A stretch of 21,957 nucleotides of DNA from JBHHYU01 sp046757725. GTDB taxonomy: Bacteria > Desulfobacterota > Binatia > UBA9968. Below are positions 1 through 7,666 of the stretch, one piece after another (position 1 is the first letter of the stretch; each line of letters starts with the position of its first letter). The notes beneath the pieces were generated by a model. It did not search any database. It was not told the DNA's origin and saw only the letters and a program-made list of their open reading frames with translations. The translations under genes and the position numbers were made by a program. The stretch lies in NCBI GenBank assembly GCA_046757725.1, contig JBHHYU010000048.1:1-21957 (forward strand), given 5' to 3'.

Positions 1-173
1 AGCCGACCCGCCGTTTGGATGTGGACACAACGTGGACCCATAAGTTCGGCTATAAACCCGCCAAAGATTTTTTGACGGTCGAGGAATACTACCGATACGA
101 GAATCAGTCTGAAGACAAGATCCTTCATGTAAGGATACCAGCAAAAAAATTTGCTCGTAAGATTATCAAGTGA
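1..173 (+). CDS. 3' end of a probable ABC transporter solute-binding protein (partial)
   Basis: An open frame enters from the left edge (codons in phase from base 3) and stops with TGA at 171-173, giving about 56 C-terminal residues. The visible end is Lys/Arg-rich and finishes ...KKFARKIIK; no cofactor or metal motif is present. It sits 27 bases before a cupin gene and upstream of an ABC permease on the same strand, which is where a periplasmic binding protein of an iron/thiamine-type importer often lies. The family call therefore comes from context and general composition, not from a diagnostic motif. It could be another secreted or cytoplasmic protein. Confidence 0.45.
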   Translation, partial: PTRRLDVDTTWTHKFGYKPAKDFLTVEEYYRYENQSEDKILHVRIPAKKFARKIIK

Positions 174-200
174 CTATTTGAAAGGCGCAGTGGATCACTC

Positions 201-1319
201 ATGGAACGACTGACGACATATGAAAAGTGGATCCGTGAAGAAGGCATTCCCATCATGGAGGGCTATAGCGTGGAAGATCTCCGTGATGTGCCGCGCGAGC
301 CATGGGCCAGGACGGGCGGGAAAGGCGCTTTTATACAGCTCAGGGGAATGGAAGGTTTCACCGGGATGTACCTGGCTGAGATACCCCAGGGTGGGGCATT
401 GAACCCGCTCAAACATCTCTACGACGAGATCATTTACGTATTAAAGGGTCACGGGGCAACAGAGGTATGGTGGGGCAAAGACAATGGGAAGAAGGTCTCT
501 TTTGAGTGGACCGAGGGGGGTGTCTTTGCAGTGCCTTTGAACGCGACTTACCGACTTCACAATGGCTCTCAAGAGCCCGTGCTTTATCTTGCAGTTACAA
601 GTGCGCCTCCACTCATGGACCTCCTGCATGACCCGGAGTTTATATTTGGTTGCGAAAACGTATTTGAGCAACGATTTGATGGTCGTGCGGATTATTTTGT
701 CCCTACCAACAAAAGAAGCGGTCCTATGGGTGGATTTTGGATCTGGGAGTCGAATTTTATTGCCGATGTTAAAGGAGCCATACTCGATCCTGCAGAAAAT
801 AAAGGGGCAGGAGTTCGCCTAACGATTCTCCAGATGGGGGATAGTTCGCTGGTGGGCCATATTGCCGAATGGCCGGTGGGCCGTTATCACAAAGCCCATC
901 ACCACCAAGGCGGCGCGATCTTGCTGATTTTGCGCTCTCAAGGATACACGCTGATGTGGCCGCCGGAGGCGGGTGTAAGGCCCTATCACTCAGGCAACGG
1001 GGATAAGGTGATCAAGGTGAACTGGAAAGAAGGAAGCGTCTTCAGTCCGCCTACCGGATGGTTTCACCAGCACATTAACACGGGCAGGTTTCCTGCTCAG
1101 CAATTGGCCTTCCGCTACAATACCCAGTCTGGGCCTTACCGCTTGGGAATTGGGAAGGCACTGAACAAGAAAGGTGTTGTCACAAGTATCAGAGAGGGGG
1201 GTACATTGATCGAATACGAGGATGAAGACCCCCAGATCAGAACGGACTTTGCGACCGCTTTAGAGGCGGAAGGTGTAACCTTCCAGATGCCGCCGGTCCA
1301 GTATCATAGGCAAGGATAA
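201..1319 (+). CDS. Two-domain (bicupin) protein, gentisate-dioxygenase-like fold
   Basis: This 372-residue protein has two cupin barrels. The N-terminal one (about residues 45-135) has LxH72xxxE76, so the first histidine of the usual HxH pair is missing. The C-terminal one (about 200-320) has a histidine cluster H230-xx-H233-H234-H235 followed by QGG, and a second motif WFH289QH291, so it can plausibly bind a metal through histidines. One metal-competent and one degenerate barrel is common in bicupins such as gentisate 1,2-dioxygenase and oxalate decarboxylase relatives. The HQGG signature is shared with the two small cupins at 6320-7413, suggesting one family. The ATG at 201 follows the upstream stop by 27 bases and has only a weak ribosome site. 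The neighbours are a transporter and UbiD genes, so a role in metabolism of the imported acid is likely. The exact reaction is unknown. Confidence 0.75.
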   Translation: MERLTTYEKWIREEGIPIMEGYSVEDLRDVPREPWARTGGKGAFIQLRGMEGFTGMYLAEIPQGGALNPLKHLYDEIIYVLKGHGATEVWWGKDNGKKVSFEWTEGGVFAVPLNATYRLHNGSQEPVLYLAVTSAPPLMDLLHDPEFIFGCENVFEQRFDGRADYFVPTNKRSGPMGGFWIWESNFIADVKGAILDPAENKGAGVRLTILQMGDSSLVGHIAEWPVGRYHKAHHHQGGAILLILRSQGYTLMWPPEAGVRPYHSGNGDKVIKVNWKEGSVFSPPTGWFHQHINTGRFPAQQLAFRYNTQSGPYRLGIGKALNKKGVVTSIREGGTLIEYEDEDPQIRTDFATALEAEGVTFQMPPVQYHRQG

Positions 1320-1542
1320 CACGCGACCGAAAGTTTGGATTGCCAATATCAACCCCGGTTTAAGAAATGCCAGCCAGTGGGAATCGGAAAGACAAAACCT
1401 ATCACTAGAATCACAAGAGATGAGGTCCTCCCGGCTGCTCCCTTATTTCTAAAGTTAGCATGGCGCGAGATGAACGACATGAAACGGTAGTTGCCACACC
1501 CTACCACCGACTCCCTGTTTGGTAACAGGCGCGGACTGGGAC

Positions 1543-3279
1543 ATGAGTAAACAGGAGACACTTCCACAATCCTTAGAGATGCCGGTGCGACTCGATGGAG
1601 GCGTCCTTTGGATGAGCCTTCTTCTAGCGGTGGTGGCCTTTCTGGTTCTAACACCACTCTTTCTAATGGTTTTTAACAGTTTCCAGATCGCCGAACCCGG
1701 CGAGCCGGCGATCTATAGTCTACAGGGATGGCGAGAGGCTTTCGGGTCGCCGGGCATGCTGGCCGCCATCTATAACACGTTCACGCTCGCAATAACTCGT
1801 CAATTTGTCGCACTTACTTTAGGTATCTTCCTCGCTTGGCTTTTGGCCCGCACTGATATCCCCTGGCCGGCAGGCCTCGAATTTCTGTTCTGGCTGTCCT
1901 TCTTCCTTCCCGCCCTTCCCGTGACTATGGGATGGATTCTTCTCCTGGACCCCAAATTCGGCTTGTTGAACCAGTGGCTTATGAGGCTCCCCTTTATTGA
2001 TCAACCTGTCTTCAATATCTATTCTTTCTGGGGCATCATATGGGCGCACCTCAGTGCGACGACTCTTGGAATCAAGGTCATGTTGCTCACCCCTGCCTTT
2101 AGGAACCTGAATGCCGTTTTGGAGGAATCGTCACGGATATCCGGAGCGACGGCTCTCAGGACTCTGGTACGCATCGTTACGCCCATTATGCTTCCGGCCG
2201 TTCTCATCACCATGATTCTCGGTCTCGTCCGCTCACTGGAGGCGTTTGAGATCGAACTCCTCTTGGGGACCCCGATTGGACTTTACGTCTATTCAACAAA
2301 GATCTACGAGCTGGTTATCTCCGAGCCGCCCTATTTTCCTCCCGCAATGGCCCTGAGCACGGCATTCCTGGGTGTTTTACTTATCCTTATGGCCGTTCAG
2401 CATCTTGCCATCAGGCGCAGGCACTATACCACGGTAACCGGGCGTGGATTCAGCCGCCGACGGACACCACTGGGTCGGTGGAGAGTTCCGGCATTTGTTT
2501 TCGTTTTGTTGCTCGCACTCGTGATTACGGTTGTCCCCACCGGTTTTCTCGTCATAGGGACTTTCATGAAGCTATTCGGTTTCTTTAACATCCAGGACGC
2601 TTGGACACTGGACAACTGGCAACAGGTTTTGAAGGACCCGGTAATCTTTCGTTCGCTGTGGAACACGATCTGCGTTGGTCTAGGAGCCGGGGGTATGGGT
2701 ATCCTTTTCTTTGCGCTGATTGCCTATGTTATCGTAAAAGCACGTTTTGCGGCCCGCGGGATCCTCGATTTTCTCTCCTGGCTGCCCTGGTCGACCCCGG
2801 GCATTCTCTTGGGAATAGCACTTCTTTGGACTTTTCTGGGCACAAAGATTTTTCTTCCGATCTACGGAACCCTTTATATTATGATTATCGCTATGATCAT
2901 CAAAAGCATGCCCTTTGGGACGCAGCTCATCAAAAGTGTCATGCTCCAGCTCGGCAATGAACTTGAGGAGGCGTCACGTATCTCCGGGGCTTCATGGTTT
3001 TACACCTACCGCCGGATCCTATTCCCGTTGCTGTTTCCAGCCCTTCTCACGGTAGGTCTAGTGATTTTCACCTCTGCGGCGCGCGATATCAGCACGATTG
3101 TCCTGTTGGCGACTGGTCGGACGCGCACACTTTCACTTCTCATGCTTGATTTTGCCACTGAAGCGGAGTTCGAGAAAGCAACGGTTGTCGCTGTCATTAT
3201 TGTCGTCCTCGTTACCGTGGCCGCCCTAATCGCAAGGGCGTTTGGAAGCCGGCTTGGGATGCAAGACGAAACGGGTTAG
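1543..3279 (+). CDS. ABC transporter permease, two fused transmembrane domains (iron/thiamine-type)
   Basis: This 578-residue inner-membrane protein is formed by two homologous permease halves, each with about six hydrophobic segments. Each half carries an EAA-type loop that contacts the ATPase: LEESSRISGAT near residue 193 and LEEASRISGAS near residue 474. The near identity of the two loops supports an internal duplication as in FbpB/ThiP-type permeases. I chose the ATG at 1543; an in-frame TTG at 1519 would add eight residues and looks less likely. The long linker around residues 285-320 is basic, as expected on the cytoplasmic side. The gene lies between the bicupin and the UbiD genes, so it may import the substrate of those enzymes; the fold class alone would also fit Fe(III) uptake. 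No ATP-binding subunit is present in the window; it may lie to the left. Confidence 0.88.
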   Translation: MSKQETLPQSLEMPVRLDGGVLWMSLLLAVVAFLVLTPLFLMVFNSFQIAEPGEPAIYSLQGWREAFGSPGMLAAIYNTFTLAITRQFVALTLGIFLAWLLARTDIPWPAGLEFLFWLSFFLPALPVTMGWILLLDPKFGLLNQWLMRLPFIDQPVFNIYSFWGIIWAHLSATTLGIKVMLLTPAFRNLNAVLEESSRISGATALRTLVRIVTPIMLPAVLITMILGLVRSLEAFEIELLLGTPIGLYVYSTKIYELVISEPPYFPPAMALSTAFLGVLLILMAVQHLAIRRRHYTTVTGRGFSRRRTPLGRWRVPAFVFVLLLALVITVVPTGFLVIGTFMKLFGFFNIQDAWTLDNWQQVLKDPVIFRSLWNTICVGLGAGGMGILFFALIAYVIVKARFAARGILDFLSWLPWSTPGILLGIALLWTFLGTKIFLPIYGTLYIMIIAMIIKSMPFGTQLIKSVMLQLGNELEEASRISGASWFYTYRRILFPLLFPALLTVGLVIFTSAARDISTIVLLATGRTRTLSLLMLDFATEAEFEKATVVAVIIVVLVTVAALIARAFGSRLGMQDETG

Positions 3280-3337
3280 CCGTCAAAAGGTCTGACAATA
3301 GATAAGGGGGGGAGACCCGCTCACAATCGACCGAGTT

Positions 3338-4786
3338 ATGGCCTACAACGATCTTAGAGAGTGGCTTTCCGTCTTGGAACGCGAAGGCGAACTTGTGCGT
3401 GTCCAAACGGAGGTTGATTGGAACCTTGAGGCCGGAGCTATTGTGCGCCGGATATGTGAAACAGACGGCCCTGCCGTCTTGTTCGAAAAAATCAAGGACT
3501 ATCCAGCGGGCTTTCGAATACTCGGTGCTCCTTTTTCAATGAGCCGTCGCAATCGCTATGCCCGGTTGGCTCTTGCTTTGGATATGCCGCTCAACGCTGG
3601 GGTACGAGAAATTACGGAAGAGTACCTCAAGCGGCGAAAGAAAAAACTGCCTCCAGTTGTGGTTGCCAAAGGGGTATGTCAGGAAAACATCTGGGAGGGT
3701 AAACAGGTTGACCTGTATCGTCTACCTGTGCCCATGATTCATGGTGGCGATGGCGGCCGCTATATTGGCACATGGCATTCAGTGATTACCCGCGATCCGG
3801 AGACCGGGTGGGTTAACTACGGCATGTACCGTTTGATGGTGCATGACTCCAATCATCTGGGCGCGCTTGTGGGTCCTATTCAGCATTTTCAAGAACACCT
3901 GGCAAAATACAAGCAGGCTGGCCGGCCTATGGAGTTCGCCGTAGCTATAGGGACGGAGCCCGTCACGGCCCTTATCGCCTGCGTCTCAGTCCAAGGCAGT
4001 GTGAGCGAGGCGGAGGTGATCGGCGGCATTAGAGGAAAATCACTCGAGCTCGTACAGTGTAAGACCGTAGACCTGTGCGTACCGGCCACGTCTGAAATCG
4101 TCATTGAGGGGTTCATCAATCCGGGGGAGCTCAAAGACGAGGGGCCTTTCGGCGAGTATACGGGCTATATGGTCAGTGACCGGTCACCCCGCCCGGTCTT
4201 TAACGTAACGTGCGTCACCCATCGGAATGATCCAATCCTCACCATGACCTCCATTGGTATACCTGTGGATGAGGATCATGTCGTCATGCCCATTGCCAAT
4301 GCGGCGGAAGTGTTACAAGAGGTCAGGGACGTGAAAGGATATCCGGTCAATTTTATCTACTCGCTGCCTGAAGCAGCGGGTCATTTCTGGGTTGTGGCGA
4401 CCAAGGTCCCTGACAAGACCTACCCTCGGCGCCTAGCTATGGCCGTCTGGGGAACAAAGGCAGGCCGTTTTGCGAATTATCTCCTGATCGTGGACGACGA
4501 CGTCGATATTACCGATCTTCGGAGTGTACTGTGGGCTATGGCCACAAGAGTTCATCCGGTACGGGATCTGCTCCAGATTCCCCATGCCTACACTTCGATT
4601 CTGGTGCCGTTCATGGCGCTAGAGGAAAGAAGCAAGGCCGACGGCGCCTATCTGCTTTTGGATGGGACATGGCCTACGGATTGGCCTCGGGAGGCTATTC
4701 CCACCGTCTCCTCTTTTGAGACCCTCTGGCCGGTCGAGATTCAAAAGAAGGTTTTGGCGAGGTGGAGAGACTACGGATTGCAATAG
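3338..4786 (+). CDS. UbiD-family prenylated-FMN (de)carboxylase, copy 1
   Basis: This 482-residue protein is of normal length for UbiD. It has the metal/prFMN and catalytic signatures known from fungal Fdc1. N160-Y-G-M-Y-R165 supplies the metal-binding Asn and catalytic Arg. H183 follows 18 residues later with the same spacing as Fdc1 R173-H191. E268-GPFG-E273 matches the catalytic Glu pair. SEAEVIGGIRG near residue 230 carries the third metal ligand. Enzymes of this family reversibly decarboxylate aromatic or alpha,beta-unsaturated acids in the cytoplasm and need prFMN made by UbiX, which is not in this window. It begins 58 bases after the permease and is followed 30 bases later by a second UbiD gene, so co-transcription is likely. 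The substrate is not predictable from these motifs. Confidence 0.93.
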   Translation: MAYNDLREWLSVLEREGELVRVQTEVDWNLEAGAIVRRICETDGPAVLFEKIKDYPAGFRILGAPFSMSRRNRYARLALALDMPLNAGVREITEEYLKRRKKKLPPVVVAKGVCQENIWEGKQVDLYRLPVPMIHGGDGGRYIGTWHSVITRDPETGWVNYGMYRLMVHDSNHLGALVGPIQHFQEHLAKYKQAGRPMEFAVAIGTEPVTALIACVSVQGSVSEAEVIGGIRGKSLELVQCKTVDLCVPATSEIVIEGFINPGELKDEGPFGEYTGYMVSDRSPRPVFNVTCVTHRNDPILTMTSIGIPVDEDHVVMPIANAAEVLQEVRDVKGYPVNFIYSLPEAAGHFWVVATKVPDKTYPRRLAMAVWGTKAGRFANYLLIVDDDVDITDLRSVLWAMATRVHPVRDLLQIPHAYTSILVPFMALEERSKADGAYLLLDGTWPTDWPREAIPTVSSFETLWPVEIQKKVLARWRDYGLQ

Positions 4787-4816
4787 CTACTGAGACGGCA
4801 AGGGGGCGGGCAACAG

Positions 4817-6232
4817 ATGGCAACCCATGACTTGAGAGAGTGGATTAAAAAAGTCGATGACATAGGGGAGCTTGCTCGTATCGATGGTGCCGATTGGAAT
4901 CTCGAGCTGGGTGCCGTAGCAGAAGTGGGGGCTCGCGGTCCTAACTCGCGATCGATTCTGTTCGATAAGATTAAAGGTTACCCGGCTGGCTATCGCGTTC
5001 TGGTCGGCATGGTGGAATCTCTCAAACGCGCAGCGGTAACTACCAACTTGCCCGCAAATATCAGGCGTAATGATTTCATCGCAGCGTGGAAGAAGAGGCT
5101 GAATCACCCCGTATTGATTCCGCCGAAAGTCGTCAAAGCAGGTCCCGTGCTGGAGAACGTCTCTACGGGCAAAGACATCGATATTTTCAAGTTCCCAGCA
5201 CCGAGATGGCATGAGGAGGATGGTGGGCGGTATATAGGTACGGCCCACGTCGTTGTAACTCAAGATCCGGACGAAGGGTGGATCAACATGGGTGTCTACC
5301 GAGCGATGATCCACGAGCGCGACCGGCTGGCGGTCTACATTTCACCGGGAAAGCATGGGAGAATCCACCGGCAGAAGTCTTTCGATAAGGGGAAACCCTT
5401 GAAAATAGCCATTTCGTTTGGGCAAGATCCCCTTTTGTTTTTAATGGCCTCACGCCAGCTTCCTTGGGGTTCACAGGAACTTGATTACGTCGGTGGGGTC
5501 AAAGGGGAACCCGTAGAGGTTATCCGCGGGGAGTTTACCGGCTTACCCATCCCTGCCGCAGCCGAAATCGCGATCGAAGGGGAAATCATGCCGAATGAGA
5601 TGCGAAGCGAAGGCCCCTTTGGGGAGTGGACGGGATACTATGCAAGTGGATCGAGAGAGGAACCGGTGGTTCATCTCAAACGTTTGATGCATCGTAACGA
5701 TCCCATCATCACAGGATTCCCACCCTTCCGCCCGCTACCGGGCGCCGACGGTTGTACGTCGCTTTTGCGCGCCGCCTTTATCTGGGATTCATTGGGAAAA
5801 GCAGGTGTGCCGGACATCACGGGAGTTGCCTGTTACCAGCAGCGCTTCTTTACGGTGATCTCGATCAAGCAACGTTATCCCGGGCACGCAAAGCAAGCAG
5901 CGCTGATCGCCGGTCAAAATCAAACAGGGGCTTATCTCGGTCGTTACGTCGTTGTCGTTGACCATGATATTGATGTCGCGGACATAAATGATGTCATCTG
6001 GGCTATGTGTACGCGCAGCGACCCTGAGAAATCCATTGACATAATCCGTCGTTGTTGGAGCGGACCGCTGGATCCGATCATTCCAAGGCAGGAAAAAGGT
6101 CTGAGTTCAAGAGCCATCGTTGATGCCTGTCGGCCATTTGAGTGGGCCAAGGATTTCCCACCGGTGTCCGGCGCGAGCCGGGAGCTGAAAGATAAGGTGT
6201 TGAAGAAATATGGGAGGACCCTGCAATGGTGA
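4817..6232 (+). CDS. UbiD-family prenylated-FMN (de)carboxylase, copy 2
   Basis: A second full UbiD paralogue of 471 residues. N157-M-G-V-Y-R162, H180 and E265-GPFG-E270 give the complete set of metal and catalytic residues, with spacings identical to copy 1. The N-terminus (MATHDLREWIKKVDDIGEL) aligns with copy 1 (MAYNDLREWLSVLEREGEL), which supports tandem duplication or recruitment of a pair. It starts 30 bases after copy 1 behind a G-rich stretch that can serve as ribosome site. Paired UbiD-type proteins are known as alpha and beta subunits of phenylphosphate carboxylase, so a hetero-oligomer with copy 1 or copy 3 is possible. Two independent decarboxylases with different substrates is the alternative. 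Confidence 0.93.
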   Translation: MATHDLREWIKKVDDIGELARIDGADWNLELGAVAEVGARGPNSRSILFDKIKGYPAGYRVLVGMVESLKRAAVTTNLPANIRRNDFIAAWKKRLNHPVLIPPKVVKAGPVLENVSTGKDIDIFKFPAPRWHEEDGGRYIGTAHVVVTQDPDEGWINMGVYRAMIHERDRLAVYISPGKHGRIHRQKSFDKGKPLKIAISFGQDPLLFLMASRQLPWGSQELDYVGGVKGEPVEVIRGEFTGLPIPAAAEIAIEGEIMPNEMRSEGPFGEWTGYYASGSREEPVVHLKRLMHRNDPIITGFPPFRPLPGADGCTSLLRAAFIWDSLGKAGVPDITGVACYQQRFFTVISIKQRYPGHAKQAALIAGQNQTGAYLGRYVVVVDHDIDVADINDVIWAMCTRSDPEKSIDIIRRCWSGPLDPIIPRQEKGLSSRAIVDACRPFEWAKDFPPVSGASRELKDKVLKKYGRTLQW

Positions 6233-6319
6233 CGGCCGCGGCCGGACAACCGGAATCGAAAAACCGGCAAAGGGTCAAGTTGTCCCTCCCCGAAACTGGA
6301 AAGAAGGAACCATCGGACC

Positions 6320-6856
6320 ATGGCAAATAAAGAAGTCCGTGAAGGACAGAACACCTACGAGGCCATCATGGAACGGCATGCGGCCGCTCGCAAGCAGGCT
6401 CAGGAAGGAAAAATCGTTCTCAAGGGTAACGAGATTCCCTGGGAGAAAGCCCGGCAAGGATATCTGCAATATTTCGTCAGCCCGAACGTGGTAGGCCCCG
6501 CAGTCAACAACTTGACTTTCTTTCTCCAGGATATTCGTAAACACTCCGGGAAGCATGTCCACCAGGGAGGTACGGCCATCTTTGTTCTCGAAGGAGAAGG
6601 CTACACGATCGTCGAAGGCAAGCGCATCGATTGGGAAAAAGGCGACATGATCCTGTTGCCAATTAAACCCGGTGGCGTGGAACACCAGCATTTTAACCGC
6701 ACCCCCGGTCGGCCCTGCAAGTGGCTCGCAATAAGTTACCCTCCGATCAAGTATGCGATGGGCAGTGTGTTCGAACAGAGAGAGGAAGGCCCGGAGTGGC
6801 GGCAGACTGGCGACTGGAGACACGGGGACAAAAGTAGAAGACCAAAGAGCCCATAA
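6320..6856 (+). CDS. Small single-domain cupin with intact metal histidines
   Basis: This 178-residue protein has a helical N-terminal part (about 1-55) and a cupin barrel (about 60-155). Motif 1 is H79-V-H81-QGG, with Gln-Gly-Gly where many cupins have the Glu ligand. Motif 2 is GVEH122-Q-H124-F. This leaves three to four histidines for a metal, as in three-His dioxygenase cupins. No signal peptide is visible, so it should be cytoplasmic. AAGGA sits 11 bases upstream of the ATG. It follows the UbiD pair by 87 bases and is a paralogue of the next gene; both share KGxxxPWE in the N-terminal part. A role as dioxygenase, decarboxylase or substrate-binding partner acting with the UbiD proteins is inferred from position only. 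Confidence 0.8.
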   Translation: MANKEVREGQNTYEAIMERHAAARKQAQEGKIVLKGNEIPWEKARQGYLQYFVSPNVVGPAVNNLTFFLQDIRKHSGKHVHQGGTAIFVLEGEGYTIVEGKRIDWEKGDMILLPIKPGGVEHQHFNRTPGRPCKWLAISYPPIKYAMGSVFEQREEGPEWRQTGDWRHGDKSRRPKSP

Positions 6857-6874
6857 AACAGAGGAGGAGGTAAA

Positions 6875-6907
6875 ATGCGAGACCCGAAAACCGAGAATGA
6901 ATCATGA
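6875..6907 (+). CDS. 10-codon mini-ORF with strong ribosome binding site, coupled to the next cupin
   Basis: A very strong Shine-Dalgarno repeat (GAGGAGGAGG, 6861-6870) is correctly spaced for the ATG at 6875 and too far (33 bases) from the annotated start of the following cupin. The mini-ORF encodes MRDPKTENES and stops in an ATGA overlap with the cupin start at 6904. The layout is that of a translated leader that delivers ribosomes to the downstream gene. Alternatively, a sequence error hides a longer true N-terminus for the cupin. The peptide itself resembles nothing I know. Confidence 0.4.
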   Translation: MRDPKTENES

Positions 6908-7413
6908 GCGCGCATAAGAAGAACCTTCTAGATGATCTATTTCAGCGACGCGACAGTTGGCGCGAGCGAATGTCAGATGCAACAACGCTGGTAAAAGGGA
7001 AAGACCTGCCTTGGGAACGGAACCGTCATGGCAAGATGAAATGGTATCTCCACCCGGGGCTGGACGATCGTGCGATGCGTTCACTTCTCGTGTTCATGCA
7101 AGAGATTCCGCCGGGGGGTCGGACCGGGAAGCAGAAGCATCAAGGCGGACTGACCCATTATATTATCGAAGGTCGTGGTTACACGATGCTCAATGATGAG
7201 AAGCATGAATGGGGGCCTGGTGATTGTGTCGTCTTTCCGATATTGTCCCATGGCGTGGAATACCAGCATTTTAACAGTGACCCAAAGCGTCCGGTGATCT
7301 TCATTGCTGCGCAGCCGGACCTCTTCGACATCATTGGAGTGGATATGGGGTCCGGTTTCGAGCAATTGGAAGATGCACCAGGTTCAGAGGATAGACAACA
7401 GACGACCGACTGA
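6904..7413 (+). CDS. Small single-domain cupin with degenerate metal site
   Basis: This 169-residue paralogue of the preceding cupin shares the PWExxxxGxxxWY/QY-type N-terminal stretch and the HQGG box. The metal site is eroded: the first motif-1 histidine is replaced (K-Q77-K-H79-QGG) and motif 2 reads GVEY120-Q-H122-F. Only H79 and H122 of the usual set remain. The stable fold with lost ligands suggests a structural or ligand-binding role, perhaps as partner of the metal-competent paralogue in a heteromer. Translation probably depends on the mini-ORF ending in the ATGA overlap, because no good ribosome site lies directly upstream of 6904. A 253-base gap follows before the next gene; I see no clear gene or terminator in it. 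Confidence 0.78.
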   Translation: MSAHKKNLLDDLFQRRDSWRERMSDATTLVKGKDLPWERNRHGKMKWYLHPGLDDRAMRSLLVFMQEIPPGGRTGKQKHQGGLTHYIIEGRGYTMLNDEKHEWGPGDCVVFPILSHGVEYQHFNSDPKRPVIFIAAQPDLFDIIGVDMGSGFEQLEDAPGSEDRQQTTD

Positions 7414-7666
7414 AATTTGGAACGGCGGATCACACCATGCAGAATCGCTACGTTGCGCGTTGTAACAGGTGGTCGGCACAGAGGTAAAACGAAGGTGTTG
7501 GATATTAACCAAAGGAACCTAACAGTTGCTTATCAGCGAAGACGGATTTTGAATTTCTGCTTCTGAAACGCACAACTTCCTACTAAGGTCAAATAGCGAA
7601 CATCAACACATAGCATCATCAAGGAGCAACTGAAGACCGGATACCGACTACCGAGAGGAGACCTGT

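Noticed and set aside
1460..1525. 21-codon plus-strand frame before the permease
   Set aside because: It has no ribosome site and no link to the permease start, and it is of a length expected by chance.
1519..1542. Longer permease start at TTG
   Set aside because: The ATG at 1543 gives a normal N-terminus before the first membrane helix, and the extra eight residues look non-native.
4787..5314. 175-residue minus-strand open frame
   Set aside because: It lies wholly antisense to UbiD-2, which has clear family motifs. The translation shows no domain and there is no ribosome site.
6275..6823. 182-residue minus-strand open frame
   Set aside because: It is the antisense shadow of cupin-2, whose plus-strand frame carries the full cupin motifs.
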